Positions 46,105 through 55,793 are shown, counted from the stretch's first letter. The stretch: 64,000 bases of DNA from Anditalea andensis (GCF_000714815.1 NZ_JMIH01000014.1:248001-312000), one strand, 5' to 3'. The notes: a model not told the origin generated them from the sequence alone. Numbers and translations are program-made.

Positions 46105-46170
46105 GAGATCCTCTCCCGTTTCCTACGTCACGGGACAAGTTATGACCTTTGAAAAACAAATTATATACAG
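46105..46170 (+). repeat. Repeated leader element, gatC copy
   Basis: The last 37 bases (46134-46170) match the leader of the M24 peptidase gene at 33 of 37 positions without gaps, and both end exactly at the ATG. G-A-C-C-T-T-T-G (46144-46151) resembles a -7 box with one mismatch. A G-A-G-A-T-C and C-C-C-G-T...A-C-G-G-G hairpin stem lie just upstream and also have counterparts in the other copies. Confidence 0.75.
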
Positions 46171-46458
46171 ATGAAAATAGATACCAATACTCTAAAGAAA
46201 ATTGCACATTTGGCCAGATTGGAATTTGACGAAAAAGGAGCTGAGAAAATGACCGCTGATATGAGTCAGATCTTGGATTGGGTAGAAAAATTAAATGAAG
46301 TAGACACAGAAGGTGTAGAGCCGATCACCACCATGTCCTCTGAAATCAATGTATTAAGGGAAGACAAGAGGGGTATCCATCTTCCACATGAAGATGCCTT
46401 AAAAAACGCACCACAAAAAGATTCGGATTATTTTAGAGTGCCTAAGGTTATTGAATAA
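46171..46458 (+). CDS. gatC: Asp-tRNA(Asn)/Glu-tRNA(Gln) amidotransferase subunit C
   Basis: 95 residues, the normal length. The family start (T-L-K-K-I-A-H-L-A-R-L-E-F) and the end block (L-R-E-D, then D-S-D-Y-F-R-V-P-K-V-I-E) are present. GatC stabilises the GatA-GatB complex that amidates mischarged tRNAs; gatA and gatB are not in the window. The stop overlaps the next ATG by one base (TAATG). Confidence 0.96.
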   Translation: MKIDTNTLKKIAHLARLEFDEKGAEKMTADMSQILDWVEKLNEVDTEGVEPITTMSSEINVLREDKRGIHLPHEDALKNAPQKDSDYFRVPKVIE

Positions 46459-49250
46459 TGCCATTGAAAACCAATATGAATCTCAGTACCATACTACTTG
46501 CCATTCTATGTCTGGCAGGTAGTATTCTTTTAATATGGGTTTCATTTTTCAACCCTTCTTCGGGAATGCCTATCGAGCCTGGACTTTTTTCAGAAAAAAT
46601 TAAAATACCGCTTCAGTTTATTAACATAGGATTAACCCAATTTCCACTTGAAGTTGAAAATTACCTGGTTTTTCAGAATTTTGAATCGCTACCTCCTATT
46701 GTACAAAGATTCAATACGCTTTCTTTTGGGATCATAACTTGGTTTTTGATATCGCTGGCGATGGTCTATATCTCTACTTTTACCAGGTCATATTTTATCA
46801 TCAGTAGTGTGGCGGTAATTGTCTTAATGCTCCTATCAGGGGTAAACGGACTAAACATAGGAGCTATCAATAGTAACTATGCTTTTATCATACTTATATT
46901 AGGTTTAATGGCACCTTCCGTCATCATTAATACATTTTTTAATCAGACTTCTCTTATCGTAAGAGGCTTGACCATTTTTACAATAGCGGCAATTACTCTG
47001 CCGATCCTTACTGCCCTTAGTCAAGTTACTGATCCTTATCTGATGTTTTCAGAAAATATCAGTCTGGTGAATATGATCATAACTGTCCTGTTTTTTGCTT
47101 ATATAGGTCATAGCGTAATAACAGCCATTTTTTATATGCTTATCAAAATGAATAAAGGTGTGGGTATCAAAATCACCTGGCACCTTACAGTGCTGTTTTT
47201 GATTTATCTAGTCATGTTGATATTCACATTTTTGGATTTGACAGGCAATATGATTTTTGGTATGCCTACCCCACCCATACCACTTATGGTGATCATAGTG
47301 GGTGCTTTGGGATTTATAGAGGTAAATCTTAAAATCGATCAGATCCGGCAGCCTTATAGCTATAAAATCATAGGCCAAATGGTCTATTTAATCGGCTTTG
47401 CCATAGCTCTTTTTACCTTTTGGAAGGCAGAATTTTCTGTGAATGAACCTATGGCAGACTTCCTGAAGCATAGTTTTATCTATACCCAACTGGCATTTAG
47501 CCTTCTGTTCTTTGGCTATCTGATGGCTAATTTCTCGGATCTGATGAATTCAGGACAATCTATAGAGAGGGTCATATTCGAACCGAATTTTTTTGCCTAT
47601 TTTCACATGAGGATAGGCTCCCTTATTGCCATGATCAGTTTGGTACTTTTTGCTGATGGTGTCTTAGCCCTCCAGTTCGGTGCTTCCTCCACTAATGTGA
47701 CAGCAGATTATTACTATGCCACAGAGCGCCCTCTAGAGGCAGGCATTTTGTATGAAAATTCCTGGGCCAGATACAGGAAAAACAAAAAATCAAAAAATGC
47801 TTCAGCCCATTTAAAAATGGTGCAGAACCAACCGACCCTAGCGATAAGAGAGCTAGAAGAAAGTTTTGAACTATCTCCTTCAGTAAATGACATCATATTC
47901 CTGTCCTCCGTTTTACACCGGCAGGATAAAATCTTCGATGCTATATTCTTCTTAGAAAAAGGATTGGACCTCTTTCCGGAAAACAGTTACCTGAAGAATA
48001 ATCTCGCTTTACTGCAAAGTAAAATCAACCAGGGAGAGATGGCCTATGAGCTATTGAATGGAATCAGCCATGAAGCGGCCATAGCAAATAAAATCGGCAT
48101 CCAAACCAAACATTTAATCAAAACAGAACAAGTAGCTACCGATAAAGATAACCTTTTGGCCTCGATCAACCGACTGGCTTTAGAAAATCTGAAAGGCAAC
48201 TATTCTGATATTATGCTTCTAAGTGATGAGCATGAAATGGAACCCACTATCACTACTAAAGCCCTTTTGGCCAACCAGTGGAGCAATAAGACTATTCGTA
48301 GTACATCGGAAGATTTGGCTATGATAGACCGTATATTAGCTCAGGATATCTCTTCGGGCGAAGAAGAGGACTATAGGCAGATCCGGATATTAAGGAGCTT
48401 GCAGGGAAACCATATCAATCAGGCTTTGACCTATATCAATGGACTGGCATTTAATTATCCAGGCTCCTCAGGATTCTATCACCATATGGCAGCAATGGTC
48501 TATACTAGTCAACTGGACTTTGAAAAAGCTGCCAGAGAACTGGTAAGAGCCGAGGAAAAAGGATTTAGAAATTTTAGACCTGAGCATTTATTGATCCTTT
48601 ATTTTGGCCAGCAGATGGATAGGGCAGAACTATATGCGATAAAACATGAAGTAGCATGGCCCAAGTGGATGGTTTTTCATGATAATAGACTGGTGCTGAA
48701 TGAGGAGGTAGTGTTTCTTAACGCCTTGTCGACTTTAAACGAATCCACAAAAAATGAATTTTTGGAGCATCTGGCCTCAATCCGTAGAGAGGACCTAAAG
48801 GCCAGATATGCCTATGAAATAATTTGGAAAAAATCTCACTGGCTAGACAGAGCAGCTATGGAATCTTTAAAGGCCATCCTTATGAAAAATGAGGCCTATG
48901 TACATGAACGTGCCTTCATTGATGACCTAGTGGATCTGATGGATTCTATGGATGCCAGTCAGGTAAAGCATGATCGTCTTCTGCATATGATTACACTAAA
49001 TAAGTTAGATCAAAATGCCTACCGGACGCCATTTATATTTATGGCAGTAGATCAGGTAACTGATCCGATAGCACAATATAATATATTGCAAGAAGCGACT
49101 GATTATAACAGAGACCCCCTTTTATGGATACATTTAGTCAGACAAAGTAGGCTCGCAGGACTGGATCAATATGCCGGCGAAGCCCTTAATACTTTGCGCG
49201 GATGGGTGGATGATGCTACACTGGAAGCCTTGCAGATAGAGCATTTGTAA
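46458..49250 (+). CDS. Large polytopic membrane protein with C-terminal TPR-like domain, unknown function
   Basis: 930 residues. About eleven hydrophobic segments fill residues 10-420. The rest is a soluble region of TPR-like helical repeats (A-I-R-E-L-E-E-S-F-E-L-S-P, A-I-F-F-L-E-K-G-L-D-L-F-P-E-N, A-A-R-E-L-V-R-A-E-E). No catalytic motif is evident. It is coupled to gatC by a one-base overlap and an ABC ATPase follows after 82 bases. A scaffold or transport role is possible; I cannot name a family. Confidence 0.8.
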   Translation: MPLKTNMNLSTILLAILCLAGSILLIWVSFFNPSSGMPIEPGLFSEKIKIPLQFINIGLTQFPLEVENYLVFQNFESLPPIVQRFNTLSFGIITWFLISLAMVYISTFTRSYFIISSVAVIVLMLLSGVNGLNIGAINSNYAFIILILGLMAPSVIINTFFNQTSLIVRGLTIFTIAAITLPILTALSQVTDPYLMFSENISLVNMIITVLFFAYIGHSVITAIFYMLIKMNKGVGIKITWHLTVLFLIYLVMLIFTFLDLTGNMIFGMPTPPIPLMVIIVGALGFIEVNLKIDQIRQPYSYKIIGQMVYLIGFAIALFTFWKAEFSVNEPMADFLKHSFIYTQLAFSLLFFGYLMANFSDLMNSGQSIERVIFEPNFFAYFHMRIGSLIAMISLVLFADGVLALQFGASSTNVTADYYYATERPLEAGILYENSWARYRKNKKSKNASAHLKMVQNQPTLAIRELEESFELSPSVNDIIFLSSVLHRQDKIFDAIFFLEKGLDLFPENSYLKNNLALLQSKINQGEMAYELLNGISHEAAIANKIGIQTKHLIKTEQVATDKDNLLASINRLALENLKGNYSDIMLLSDEHEMEPTITTKALLANQWSNKTIRSTSEDLAMIDRILAQDISSGEEEDYRQIRILRSLQGNHINQALTYINGLAFNYPGSSGFYHHMAAMVYTSQLDFEKAARELVRAEEKGFRNFRPEHLLILYFGQQMDRAELYAIKHEVAWPKWMVFHDNRLVLNEEVVFLNALSTLNESTKNEFLEHLASIRREDLKARYAYEIIWKKSHWLDRAAMESLKAILMKNEAYVHERAFIDDLVDLMDSMDASQVKHDRLLHMITLNKLDQNAYRTPFIFMAVDQVTDPIAQYNILQEATDYNRDPLLWIHLVRQSRLAGLDQYAGEALNTLRGWVDDATLEALQIEHL

Positions 49251-49332
49251 AAGGTCATGATATAAAACCTTAGGTTGATGTATATTTTTTGTAAGTTATC
49301 CCGTATATTGGAAAATAAATTATAAATCTCCG

Positions 49333-50064
49333 ATGGCTAAAATAATAGAAACCCGCGACATTCAGAAAACCTACAGAATGGGCAATGAAGAAGTGAGGGC
49401 ACTTAAGTCCGTTTCGATCTCCGTAAATAAGGGGGAATATGTAGCTTTTATGGGACCTTCAGGATCAGGCAAATCTACCCTTATGAATATCATCGGATGT
49501 CTGGACACTCCTACTGCCGGGACTTACATCTTAAATAATAAAGATGTAAGTGATATGACAGAAAATGAACTGGCTGAAATCCGTAACAAGGAGATAGGTT
49601 TCGTATTTCAGACTTTTAATCTTCTGCCTAGGGCCAGTTGTTTAGAGAATGTCGCCCTTCCACTGATCTATGCGGGCTTTGGCAAATCTGACCGAGAAGA
49701 GAAAGCTTATGAAACATTGAAAAGTGTAGGGTTGGGAGACAGGGTGCATCATAAACCCAATGAACTTTCCGGCGGACAGCGGCAGCGGGTGGCCATTGCC
49801 AGGGCATTGGTCAATAGCCCCAGTATCATACTGGCCGATGAACCGACAGGAAACCTCGATACTAAAACCTCCTATGATATCATGGGTTTATTTGATGAAC
49901 TGCACCAAAAAGGCAATACCATCATCATGGTAACCCACGAAGATGATATCGCTCATTATGCCCACAGGATTGTAAGACTGAGAGACGGACTGGTAGAAAC
50001 TGACGCTATTAATGCTAACCCAAGCCAAGCCCATAAACAATTTACCTCTTCGTCATTTGAATAA
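49333..50064 (+). CDS. ABC transporter ATP-binding protein (MacB/LolD type)
   Basis: 243 residues, one complete ATPase domain: Walker [10 protein letters not shown] near residue 40, Q-loop F-Q-T-F-N-L-L-P-R, signature L-S-G-G-Q-R-Q-R, Walker [13 protein letters not shown]-loop V-T-H-E. The class works with FtsX/MacB-type permeases in lipoprotein release, toxin export or cell division. No such permease is encoded nearby; the only membrane protein in the cluster is the 930-residue one. Confidence 0.93.
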   Translation: MAKIIETRDIQKTYRMGNEEVRALKSVSISVNKGEYVAFMGPSGSGKSTLMNIIGCLDTPTAGTYILNNKDVSDMTENELAEIRNKEIGFVFQTFNLLPRASCLENVALPLIYAGFGKSDREEKAYETLKSVGLGDRVHHKPNELSGGQRQRVAIARALVNSPSIILADEPTGNLDTKTSYDIMGLFDELHQKGNTIIMVTHEDDIAHYAHRIVRLRDGLVETDAINANPSQAHKQFTSSSFE

Positions 50065-50091
50065 TATTATTATAAATTGTTTCTTACCAAA

Positions 50092-50649
50092 ATGAAAATC
50101 TATACTAAGACCGGAGATCAGGGAACCACTGCCCTACTAGGAGGTACCCGAGTATCTAAAGCCAATCTCCGCATAGATGCATATGGCACTGTAGATGAAT
50201 TAAACGCATATATAGGTTTGCTTAGGGATCAGGAAGTAAACAATGTCCGCCAGGGATTTCTGAAAGAAATTCAGGATAGGTTATTTACTTTGGGGGCAGC
50301 ATTGGCCTCCACTCCGGGAAAAGAAAATATACAAAGACCAGACATTCATCTACAGGACGTAGAGAAACTAGAGATACAGATAGATAAGATGGAAGAAAGC
50401 CTGACCCCTCTAAAAAATTTTGTACTTCCGGGAGGACACCAAGTTATATCCTTCTCACACCTTGCCCGGACTGTCTGCAGAAGAGCGGAAAGGTGTACCA
50501 TACTGCTGGATCAAAGTGAACCGGTAGACCCTATATTGATCGCTTACTTAAATAGGCTTTCAGATTACCTTTTTGTGTTGGGGAGAAAAATTGCCCAAGA
50601 ATTAAATATTGAAGAAGTCCTTTGGGAACCAAGAAATAAACAATCATGA
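50092..50649 (+). CDS. Cob(I)alamin adenosyltransferase, PduO type
   Basis: 185 residues from the ATG at 50092. The N-terminal K-I-Y-T-K-T-G-D-Q-G-T-T and the later R-T-V-C-R-R-A-E-R are the ATP-binding blocks of PduO-type enzymes, with L-N-R-L-S-D-Y-L-F at the end. It transfers adenosyl from ATP to corrinoid to make adenosylcobalamin. Its stop overlaps the ilvE start (ATGA). Confidence 0.95.
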   Translation: MKIYTKTGDQGTTALLGGTRVSKANLRIDAYGTVDELNAYIGLLRDQEVNNVRQGFLKEIQDRLFTLGAALASTPGKENIQRPDIHLQDVEKLEIQIDKMEESLTPLKNFVLPGGHQVISFSHLARTVCRRAERCTILLDQSEPVDPILIAYLNRLSDYLFVLGRKIAQELNIEEVLWEPRNKQS

Positions 50650-51716
50650 ATACTACCATAGATATAAAAATCACACAAACATCTACTTCTAAGCTAAGCA
50701 CTACAGATTTTGACAACCTACAATTTGGGCAGACCATCAGTGACCATATGTTCATTGCTGATTTTAAAGATGGGGAGTGGACTGATTTCAGAGTAGAACC
50801 ATACGCCCCTTTGATGTTAAATCCAGCCAATGCTACCCTGCATTATGGACAGTCTGTATTTGAAGGCATGAAAGCCTATAAAAGCAAAGCCGGAGAAACA
50901 CTCATATTCAGGGCAGATGCAAATCAAAAAAGACTGAATAATTCTGCCAAAAGGTTATGTATTCCTGAAGTGCCTGAAGACCTATTTATGGAAGGCCTTA
51001 AAAAATTGTTGGAAATAGATAATGAATGGATTCCAAATAGAGCAGGATATTCCCTTTACATACGGCCATTTGTATTTGCTACAGATGACTATTTGGGCAT
51101 CCGACCTTCCAACAAATATAAATTTATCATATTCACCTGCCCTGTTGGGCACTATTATGCCAAACCTGTAACAGTCAAGGTAGAAACGGCATATTCTAGA
51201 GCATGTGAAGGCGGTACGGGTTTTGCCAAAGCAGCAGGTAATTATGCAGGGTCATTGTACCCGGCATCATTGGTTCAAAAACAAGGTTATGACCAACTCC
51301 TTTGGACAGACTCAAAGTCCCATCAAAACATAGAGGAAAGCGGTACAATGAACATCATGTTCGTGATAAATGACACCCTATTTACAGCACCATTGACTAC
51401 CAGTACCATTTTAGCTGGGATCACGCGAGACAGTGTATTGACACTGGCAAGAGAGATGGGCATGAACGTAGAGGAAAGATTCGTAACGGTGACCGAACTT
51501 GAAGATGCACTTCATTCAGGACAGCTTAAAGAAGCATTTGGTACAGGAACAGCTGCTACTATAGCACATATTTCCCTCATCAATGTAAATGAAGAGGATT
51601 ATCATTTACCTGAGAAACCTAAAGACAGTTTTTCTTATAAAATATTAGAAGAACTTGACGCCATCAAATATGGTAAAAAAGAGGATACCCATGGTTGGAT
51701 TATGAAGCTGCAATAG
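50646..51716 (+). CDS. ilvE: Branched-chain amino acid aminotransferase
   Basis: 356 residues, the class IV long form. Blocks include A-L-H-Y-G-Q-S-V-F-E-G-M-K-A-Y (H-Y-G-Q), K-A-A-G-N-Y-A-G-S with the PLP lysine nearby, E-S-G-T-M-N, and G-T-G-T-A-A. It interconverts branched-chain amino acids and their keto acids. It overlaps the adenosyltransferase gene by four bases and ends the cluster. Confidence 0.95.
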   Translation: MNTTIDIKITQTSTSKLSTTDFDNLQFGQTISDHMFIADFKDGEWTDFRVEPYAPLMLNPANATLHYGQSVFEGMKAYKSKAGETLIFRADANQKRLNNSAKRLCIPEVPEDLFMEGLKKLLEIDNEWIPNRAGYSLYIRPFVFATDDYLGIRPSNKYKFIIFTCPVGHYYAKPVTVKVETAYSRACEGGTGFAKAAGNYAGSLYPASLVQKQGYDQLLWTDSKSHQNIEESGTMNIMFVINDTLFTAPLTTSTILAGITRDSVLTLAREMGMNVEERFVTVTELEDALHSGQLKEAFGTGTAATIAHISLINVNEEDYHLPEKPKDSFSYKILEELDAIKYGKKEDTHGWIMKLQ

Positions 51717-51843
51717 GAATAAAAGGTGATGGATAAGCCCCTCATTTTGACAATCATAGCAGGAGAATAAACCACTCTGAAAAAACAATGCCTTTATCGA
51801 GGTATAAAAATTTATTTTAAGATACGATTATCAAACTAGTAAA

Positions 51844-52344
51844 GTGGCAAAACTTACCATTTCCTTTATCCTTATCATTTTCTGCATATGTGAATGTAAT
51901 GCTCAGAAACTTATGCTTTTGCAACGAGGTAGTAATCAAAAAACCCGAATCATCTATGAAGAAGGGGAACAACTTGTTTATAGGCAAAAAGGGATGGATT
52001 ATTTTTATGAAGATGTAATTCGTGAAATTCATGCTGACTTTATCGTGCTTGCAGAAAACATCATTAAACCTGAAGAGATAGAAATAATAGACATCAGGGC
52101 AAAGGATGAAAGAAACCATACCATCAGAAATATCAGTGCGCTGGCATTTTCGGCCGGAGCACTGGTCCTTACTGCTGAAACCATCAACAGCCTTTATATG
52201 GACGGATCCCTTAGATACAGTACAGGTGGGCTGATCTTAGCCGGATCCCTATTTGGCGGCAGCGCGATAATTTCGTTATCTAAGTACAGGTATTTTCGGC
52301 CAGGCGGGCGTAATAAGATTCAGCTTATCCAATTAGAGGATTAA
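51844..52344 (+). CDS. Secreted or membrane protein of unknown function
   Basis: 166 residues from a GTG; no ATG is available upstream. A signal peptide ends C-N-A-Q. The middle resembles small RNA-binding-like beta segments (Q-L-V-Y-R-Q-K-G, I-V-L-A-E-N), and two hydrophobic helices (about residues 98-116 and 127-146) end in a basic tail. No family recognised. It sits alone, 127 bases after ilvE. Confidence 0.65.
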   Translation: MAKLTISFILIIFCICECNAQKLMLLQRGSNQKTRIIYEEGEQLVYRQKGMDYFYEDVIREIHADFIVLAENIIKPEEIEIIDIRAKDERNHTIRNISALAFSAGALVLTAETINSLYMDGSLRYSTGGLILAGSLFGGSAIISLSKYRYFRPGGRNKIQLIQLED

Positions 52345-52551
52345 GATTTTTTTTATTCGCTGAAATGTATATCCGATCATCAAATCTACATCACTACTAA
52401 TTGATTACCTATTGGTTAGCATTATTGACCCTTATCGTATAACACCATGATAAGTTGATTGCTTTACAGGGAAGGTTTCATAGATAAAGGTACGATTAGG
52501 TAAAACCATTAAAAATTCAGAAATTTGAATTTCAATAAAAATAAATAAATT

Positions 52552-53656
52552 ATGACATTAGACCAGTTGAAAGACTTGAAGGCCCGAGTATCGGCCTTGA
52601 GGAGGTATCTTTGACTACGATCGTAAGATAGTAGAGATAGAAGACTTAGTGGCAGTTTCTGCCCAGCCGGAATTCTGGAACGATCCAGTAGAGGCTGAAA
52701 AAACAATGAAAATAATCCAGTCTAAAAAAACATGGACCTCTGCATTTGAAAAAGTAGATACCATGGTACAGGACCTGGAAGTACTGTATGAATTCTACAC
52801 AGCAGGAGATGTAGAAGAAGAAGAGCTGAAAAGCGACTTTAAAAAATGCCTCTCTCATGTAGAAGATTTAGAGCTGAAGAAAATGCTGAGCAGCGATGAG
52901 GATCAGCTCAGTGCCATGTTAGAGATCAATCCAGGTGCAGGAGGTACTGAAAGTAATGATTGGGCTTCTATTCTGATGAGGATGTACATCATGTGGGGAG
53001 AGAAAAACGGATATAAAGTCCGTGAAGTAGATCTCCAAGAAGGAGAAGTAGCAGGAGTAAAATCGGTAACTTTGGAATTTGACGGGCCTTTGGCCTATGG
53101 ATTTCTTAAATCAGAAATAGGCGTCCATCGCCTGGTAAGGATATCACCATTTGACAGTGGTGGCAGGAGACACACGTCCTTTGCCTCAGTATATGCTTAT
53201 CCTGTAGTAGATGATACCATAGAGATAGAGATCAATCCTTCCGATATTGAGCTTCATACTTCCAGGTCAGGTGGTGCAGGAGGCCAAAATGTAAACAAGG
53301 TGGAAACCAAGGTGCAACTTACCCACAAGCCTACAGGGATAGTGGTGGTCTGTCAGATAGAAAGGTCTCAGCTTGCCAATAGGGAAAAGGCCATGCAGAT
53401 GCTGAAATCTAGGCTTTATCAGCTGGAGATGGAAAAACGTAATGCAGAAAGAGCCAAGATAGAATCAGGCAAAATGCGTATAGACTTTGGATCTCAGATC
53501 CGAAACTATGTTCTCCACCCCTATAAGCTAGCAAAAGATGCAAGGACAGGATATGAGACTTCTGACATACAGGCTGTATTGGATGGTGATTTAAATGGTT
53601 TTATGAAAGCCTTCCTACTAGCCCAGAGTGAAGAAGAAGTAAAAGATGACAATTAA
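52552..53656 (+). CDS. prfB: Peptide chain release factor 2, with programmed +1 frameshift
   Basis: Starts at the ATG at 52552. After 20 codons a TGA stop (52612-52614) interrupts frame 1, and reading continues from GAC at 52613 in the +1 frame, giving 367 residues. The site is the canonical A-G-G-A-G-G (52600-52605), T-A-T, C-T-T, T-G-A, C. The S-P-F specificity motif and G-G-Q (in [11 protein letters not shown]) are both present. RF2 reads UGA and UAA. The frameshift lets low RF2 raise its own synthesis. Gene calling from the first internal ATG (52649) would miss the start. Confidence 0.95.
52600..52615 (+). promoter_or_regulatory. prfB programmed frameshift site
   Basis: A-G-G-A-G-G, three bases, C-T-T-T-G-A-C: Shine-Dalgarno-like stimulator, slippery CTT codon and in-frame TGA, with the same spacing as in E. 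coli prfB. Confidence 0.93.
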
Positions 53657-53678
53657 AGTTATTTAAAGTTTTTATAAT

Positions 53679-53707
53679 AAGGCACTGCCAGTAAAAGGCA
53701 GTGCCTT
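53679..53707 (+). terminator. Terminator of prfB
   Basis: A perfect 11-bp stem (A-A-G-G-C-A-C-T-G-C-C at 53679-53689 with its complement at 53697-53707) and a 7-nt loop. It covers a GTG at 53701 that is in frame with the next gene, so that GTG is not its start. Confidence 0.8.
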
Positions 53708-53733
53708 CTTTCATGCCTATCCTTATAAGTGGA

Positions 53734-54909
53734 ATGAAAATTTTGCCACCTTTCTTTACCATCAATTATTTTTTACTATGTGTCAGTTCATTCTTGTTTT
53801 TTGCAAGTTTTAATATGATAGTGCCTGAACTTCCCTCTTACCTGACTTCCTTGGGTGGAGAAGATTATAAAGGACTAATCATTTCCCTTTTTACACTTAC
53901 AGCTGGCTTTTCCAGGCCCTTCAGTGGTAAACTTGCTGATAAAATAGGCCGAATACCCGTAATGGTATTTGGTGCATCAGTTTGCTGCCTAGTAAGCCTC
54001 CTATACCCTGTTATGACTTCAGTGGCAGGTTTTCTGTTCTTAAGATTTGTTCATGGCTTTTCCACAGGCTTTACCCCTACTGGCACCTCGGCGTATGTTG
54101 CGGATATAGTCCCCTTCAACAGAAGAGGTGAGGCCATGGGTATACAGTCCTTATTTGGATCTCTGGGGATGGCAGCAGGGCCTGCTTTGGGCGGATACTT
54201 AGCTTCCATCTATCCTATCAACATATTGTTTTATGTATCTGGTGTAGTAGCTATACTATCCATCCTTATCTTACTCAGACTTAAAGAAACGGTTAACCCT
54301 ACTGAGAAATTCAATCTCAGCCATATAAAACTTAATAGGCAAGAAATAATTGAAAAGCGAGTTTTAAGCCCTTCCATAGTACTTTTTTTTACTGTTTTTT
54401 CTTTTGGTATTATATTAACAATTATACCTGATTATTCAGAATATCTAGGCATAAGAAATAAAGGACTCTTCTTTGCGGTTTTCACCTTGGCTTCCCTTGC
54501 CATCAGGATAATAGCAGGCAGAACATCAGATAAATATGGCCGAATACCCGTGATGAAAGTAGCCTCATTTTGCATGATAGTAGCCATGACCGTCATTGCA
54601 TATGCAGATGGCATGACCATGCTGATGATCGGTGGAGTATTATTTGGATGTTCTGTGGGAATGAATAACCCTACCGTTACCGCTTGGACGATCGACCTCT
54701 CCTTAGAGGCCTTTAGGGGGAGGGCACTGGCCACTATGTACATTGCACTGGAAGCCGGTATCGGTTTGGGAGCACTGATTTCAGGATGGATTTTTGCCAA
54801 TCAGGCCTCTAATTTTAAAAGTGTTTTTTTACTCGGTGCAATAAGTGCCATGATAGCATTTATTTACCTGCATATACTTCCTATTAAATTTCTACGCAAA
54901 ATCCATTAG
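53734..54909 (+). CDS. MFS transporter
   Basis: 391 residues from the ATG at 53734; an ATG at 53713 is possible. About twelve transmembrane helices with the MFS loop motif G-K-L-A-D-K-I-G-R-I-P twice (also T-S-D-K-Y-G-R-I-P after helix 8). It resembles drug or metabolite efflux members (YfcJ/Bcr-like); the substrate is unknown. Not clearly linked to any neighbour. Confidence 0.88.
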   Translation: MKILPPFFTINYFLLCVSSFLFFASFNMIVPELPSYLTSLGGEDYKGLIISLFTLTAGFSRPFSGKLADKIGRIPVMVFGASVCCLVSLLYPVMTSVAGFLFLRFVHGFSTGFTPTGTSAYVADIVPFNRRGEAMGIQSLFGSLGMAAGPALGGYLASIYPINILFYVSGVVAILSILILLRLKETVNPTEKFNLSHIKLNRQEIIEKRVLSPSIVLFFTVFSFGIILTIIPDYSEYLGIRNKGLFFAVFTLASLAIRIIAGRTSDKYGRIPVMKVASFCMIVAMTVIAYADGMTMLMIGGVLFGCSVGMNNPTVTAWTIDLSLEAFRGRALATMYIALEAGIGLGALISGWIFANQASNFKSVFLLGAISAMIAFIYLHILPIKFLRKIH

Positions 54910-55059
54910 GAAATACGAATACGTATGAGAATAAGAAAGTTTATTGGGCACGAACCCATATTTAGTATTTTTCTCAAAAATATTAATTGGATATTATTAT
55001 AACTAAATACAAGAAAATCACCTTTGATTTATTAGCTTCGTATATTCATTACGAAAAAG

Positions 55060-55788
55060 ATGCCAATAGTACTCCAAAAACCTACATTCATTTATGCTTT
55101 CATCCTTTTACTCACTATTGCAGTAACGGCATGTATATTTGAATGGCCTGTCCTTCATTATGGTTTAAGAATTATATTAGTGCCATTTTTAATGTATTTT
55201 TTCATTAAGGATTTTAAAAAATTTGAACACGCATTGATTCCATTGCTGATTACAGCTACATTTTTCAAATACATCGGAGATATATTTTTTATGGTAGAAA
55301 TGGAAGAAAACTTATTTAATTTGTTTGCCATATGTACTTTCATTGTGGCAAATGTAGGCTACGGGTTAATGTTCTATTTTTCCTATCAGAAAAAACAGAA
55401 ATTAAGAAGGGATAGCTATTTCATTCCAGAGATAATTTGGTTGGTTTTCATTACAGTTACTTTGTCGTTATTGCTTCCTTATTTTGGTATGTATCAGATC
55501 CCGGCAGTTATTTATACCGTTTTTTCTAGTTTTACTCTATGCGCCATGACCAGAAGAAGAAAATATCTTCGTAAAAAAACGTATTGGACAGTATTTTTGG
55601 GCACGACATTTTTATTTACTTCAGACATATTACATGCTTTAGGGGTGTTTTACAACCATTCTATACATGATTCTCTTATCCTCGTCTTTTTCACATTAGG
55701 CCATTATTTTATCATAAAAGGTATGACTGTTCAATTTAAGGACGAACTTCATCATGAAAAGATCTTGATGAAAAACATTCATGCCTGA
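55060..55788 (+). CDS. YhhN-family membrane protein (lysoplasmalogenase-like)
   Basis: 242 residues, about eight transmembrane helices. The family's conserved acidic positions appear as F-F-K-Y-I-G-D-I-F and F-L-F-T-S-D-I-L-H-A. Known members (TMEM86/YhhN) cleave the vinyl ether of lysoplasmalogens; whether a Cytophagales bacterium has that substrate is unclear. It is convergent with the M24 peptidase gene, six bases away. Confidence 0.8.
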   Translation: MPIVLQKPTFIYAFILLLTIAVTACIFEWPVLHYGLRIILVPFLMYFFIKDFKKFEHALIPLLITATFFKYIGDIFFMVEMEENLFNLFAICTFIVANVGYGLMFYFSYQKKQKLRRDSYFIPEIIWLVFITVTLSLLLPYFGMYQIPAVIYTVFSSFTLCAMTRRRKYLRKKTYWTVFLGTTFLFTSDILHALGVFYNHSIHDSLILVFFTLGHYFIIKGMTVQFKDELHHEKILMKNIHA

Positions 55789-55793
55789 CGCTA

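Noticed and set aside
45949-46152. Open frame of 67 codons upstream of gatC
   Set aside because: It runs through both leader copies, has no recognisable similarity and ends inside the leader; treated as part of the repeat.
52649-53656. prfB starting at the internal ATG
   Set aside because: The canonical frameshift site and upstream 20 codons show the true start at 52552.
53701-53733. GTG start of the MFS gene
   Set aside because: It lies in the 3' arm of the prfB terminator hairpin.
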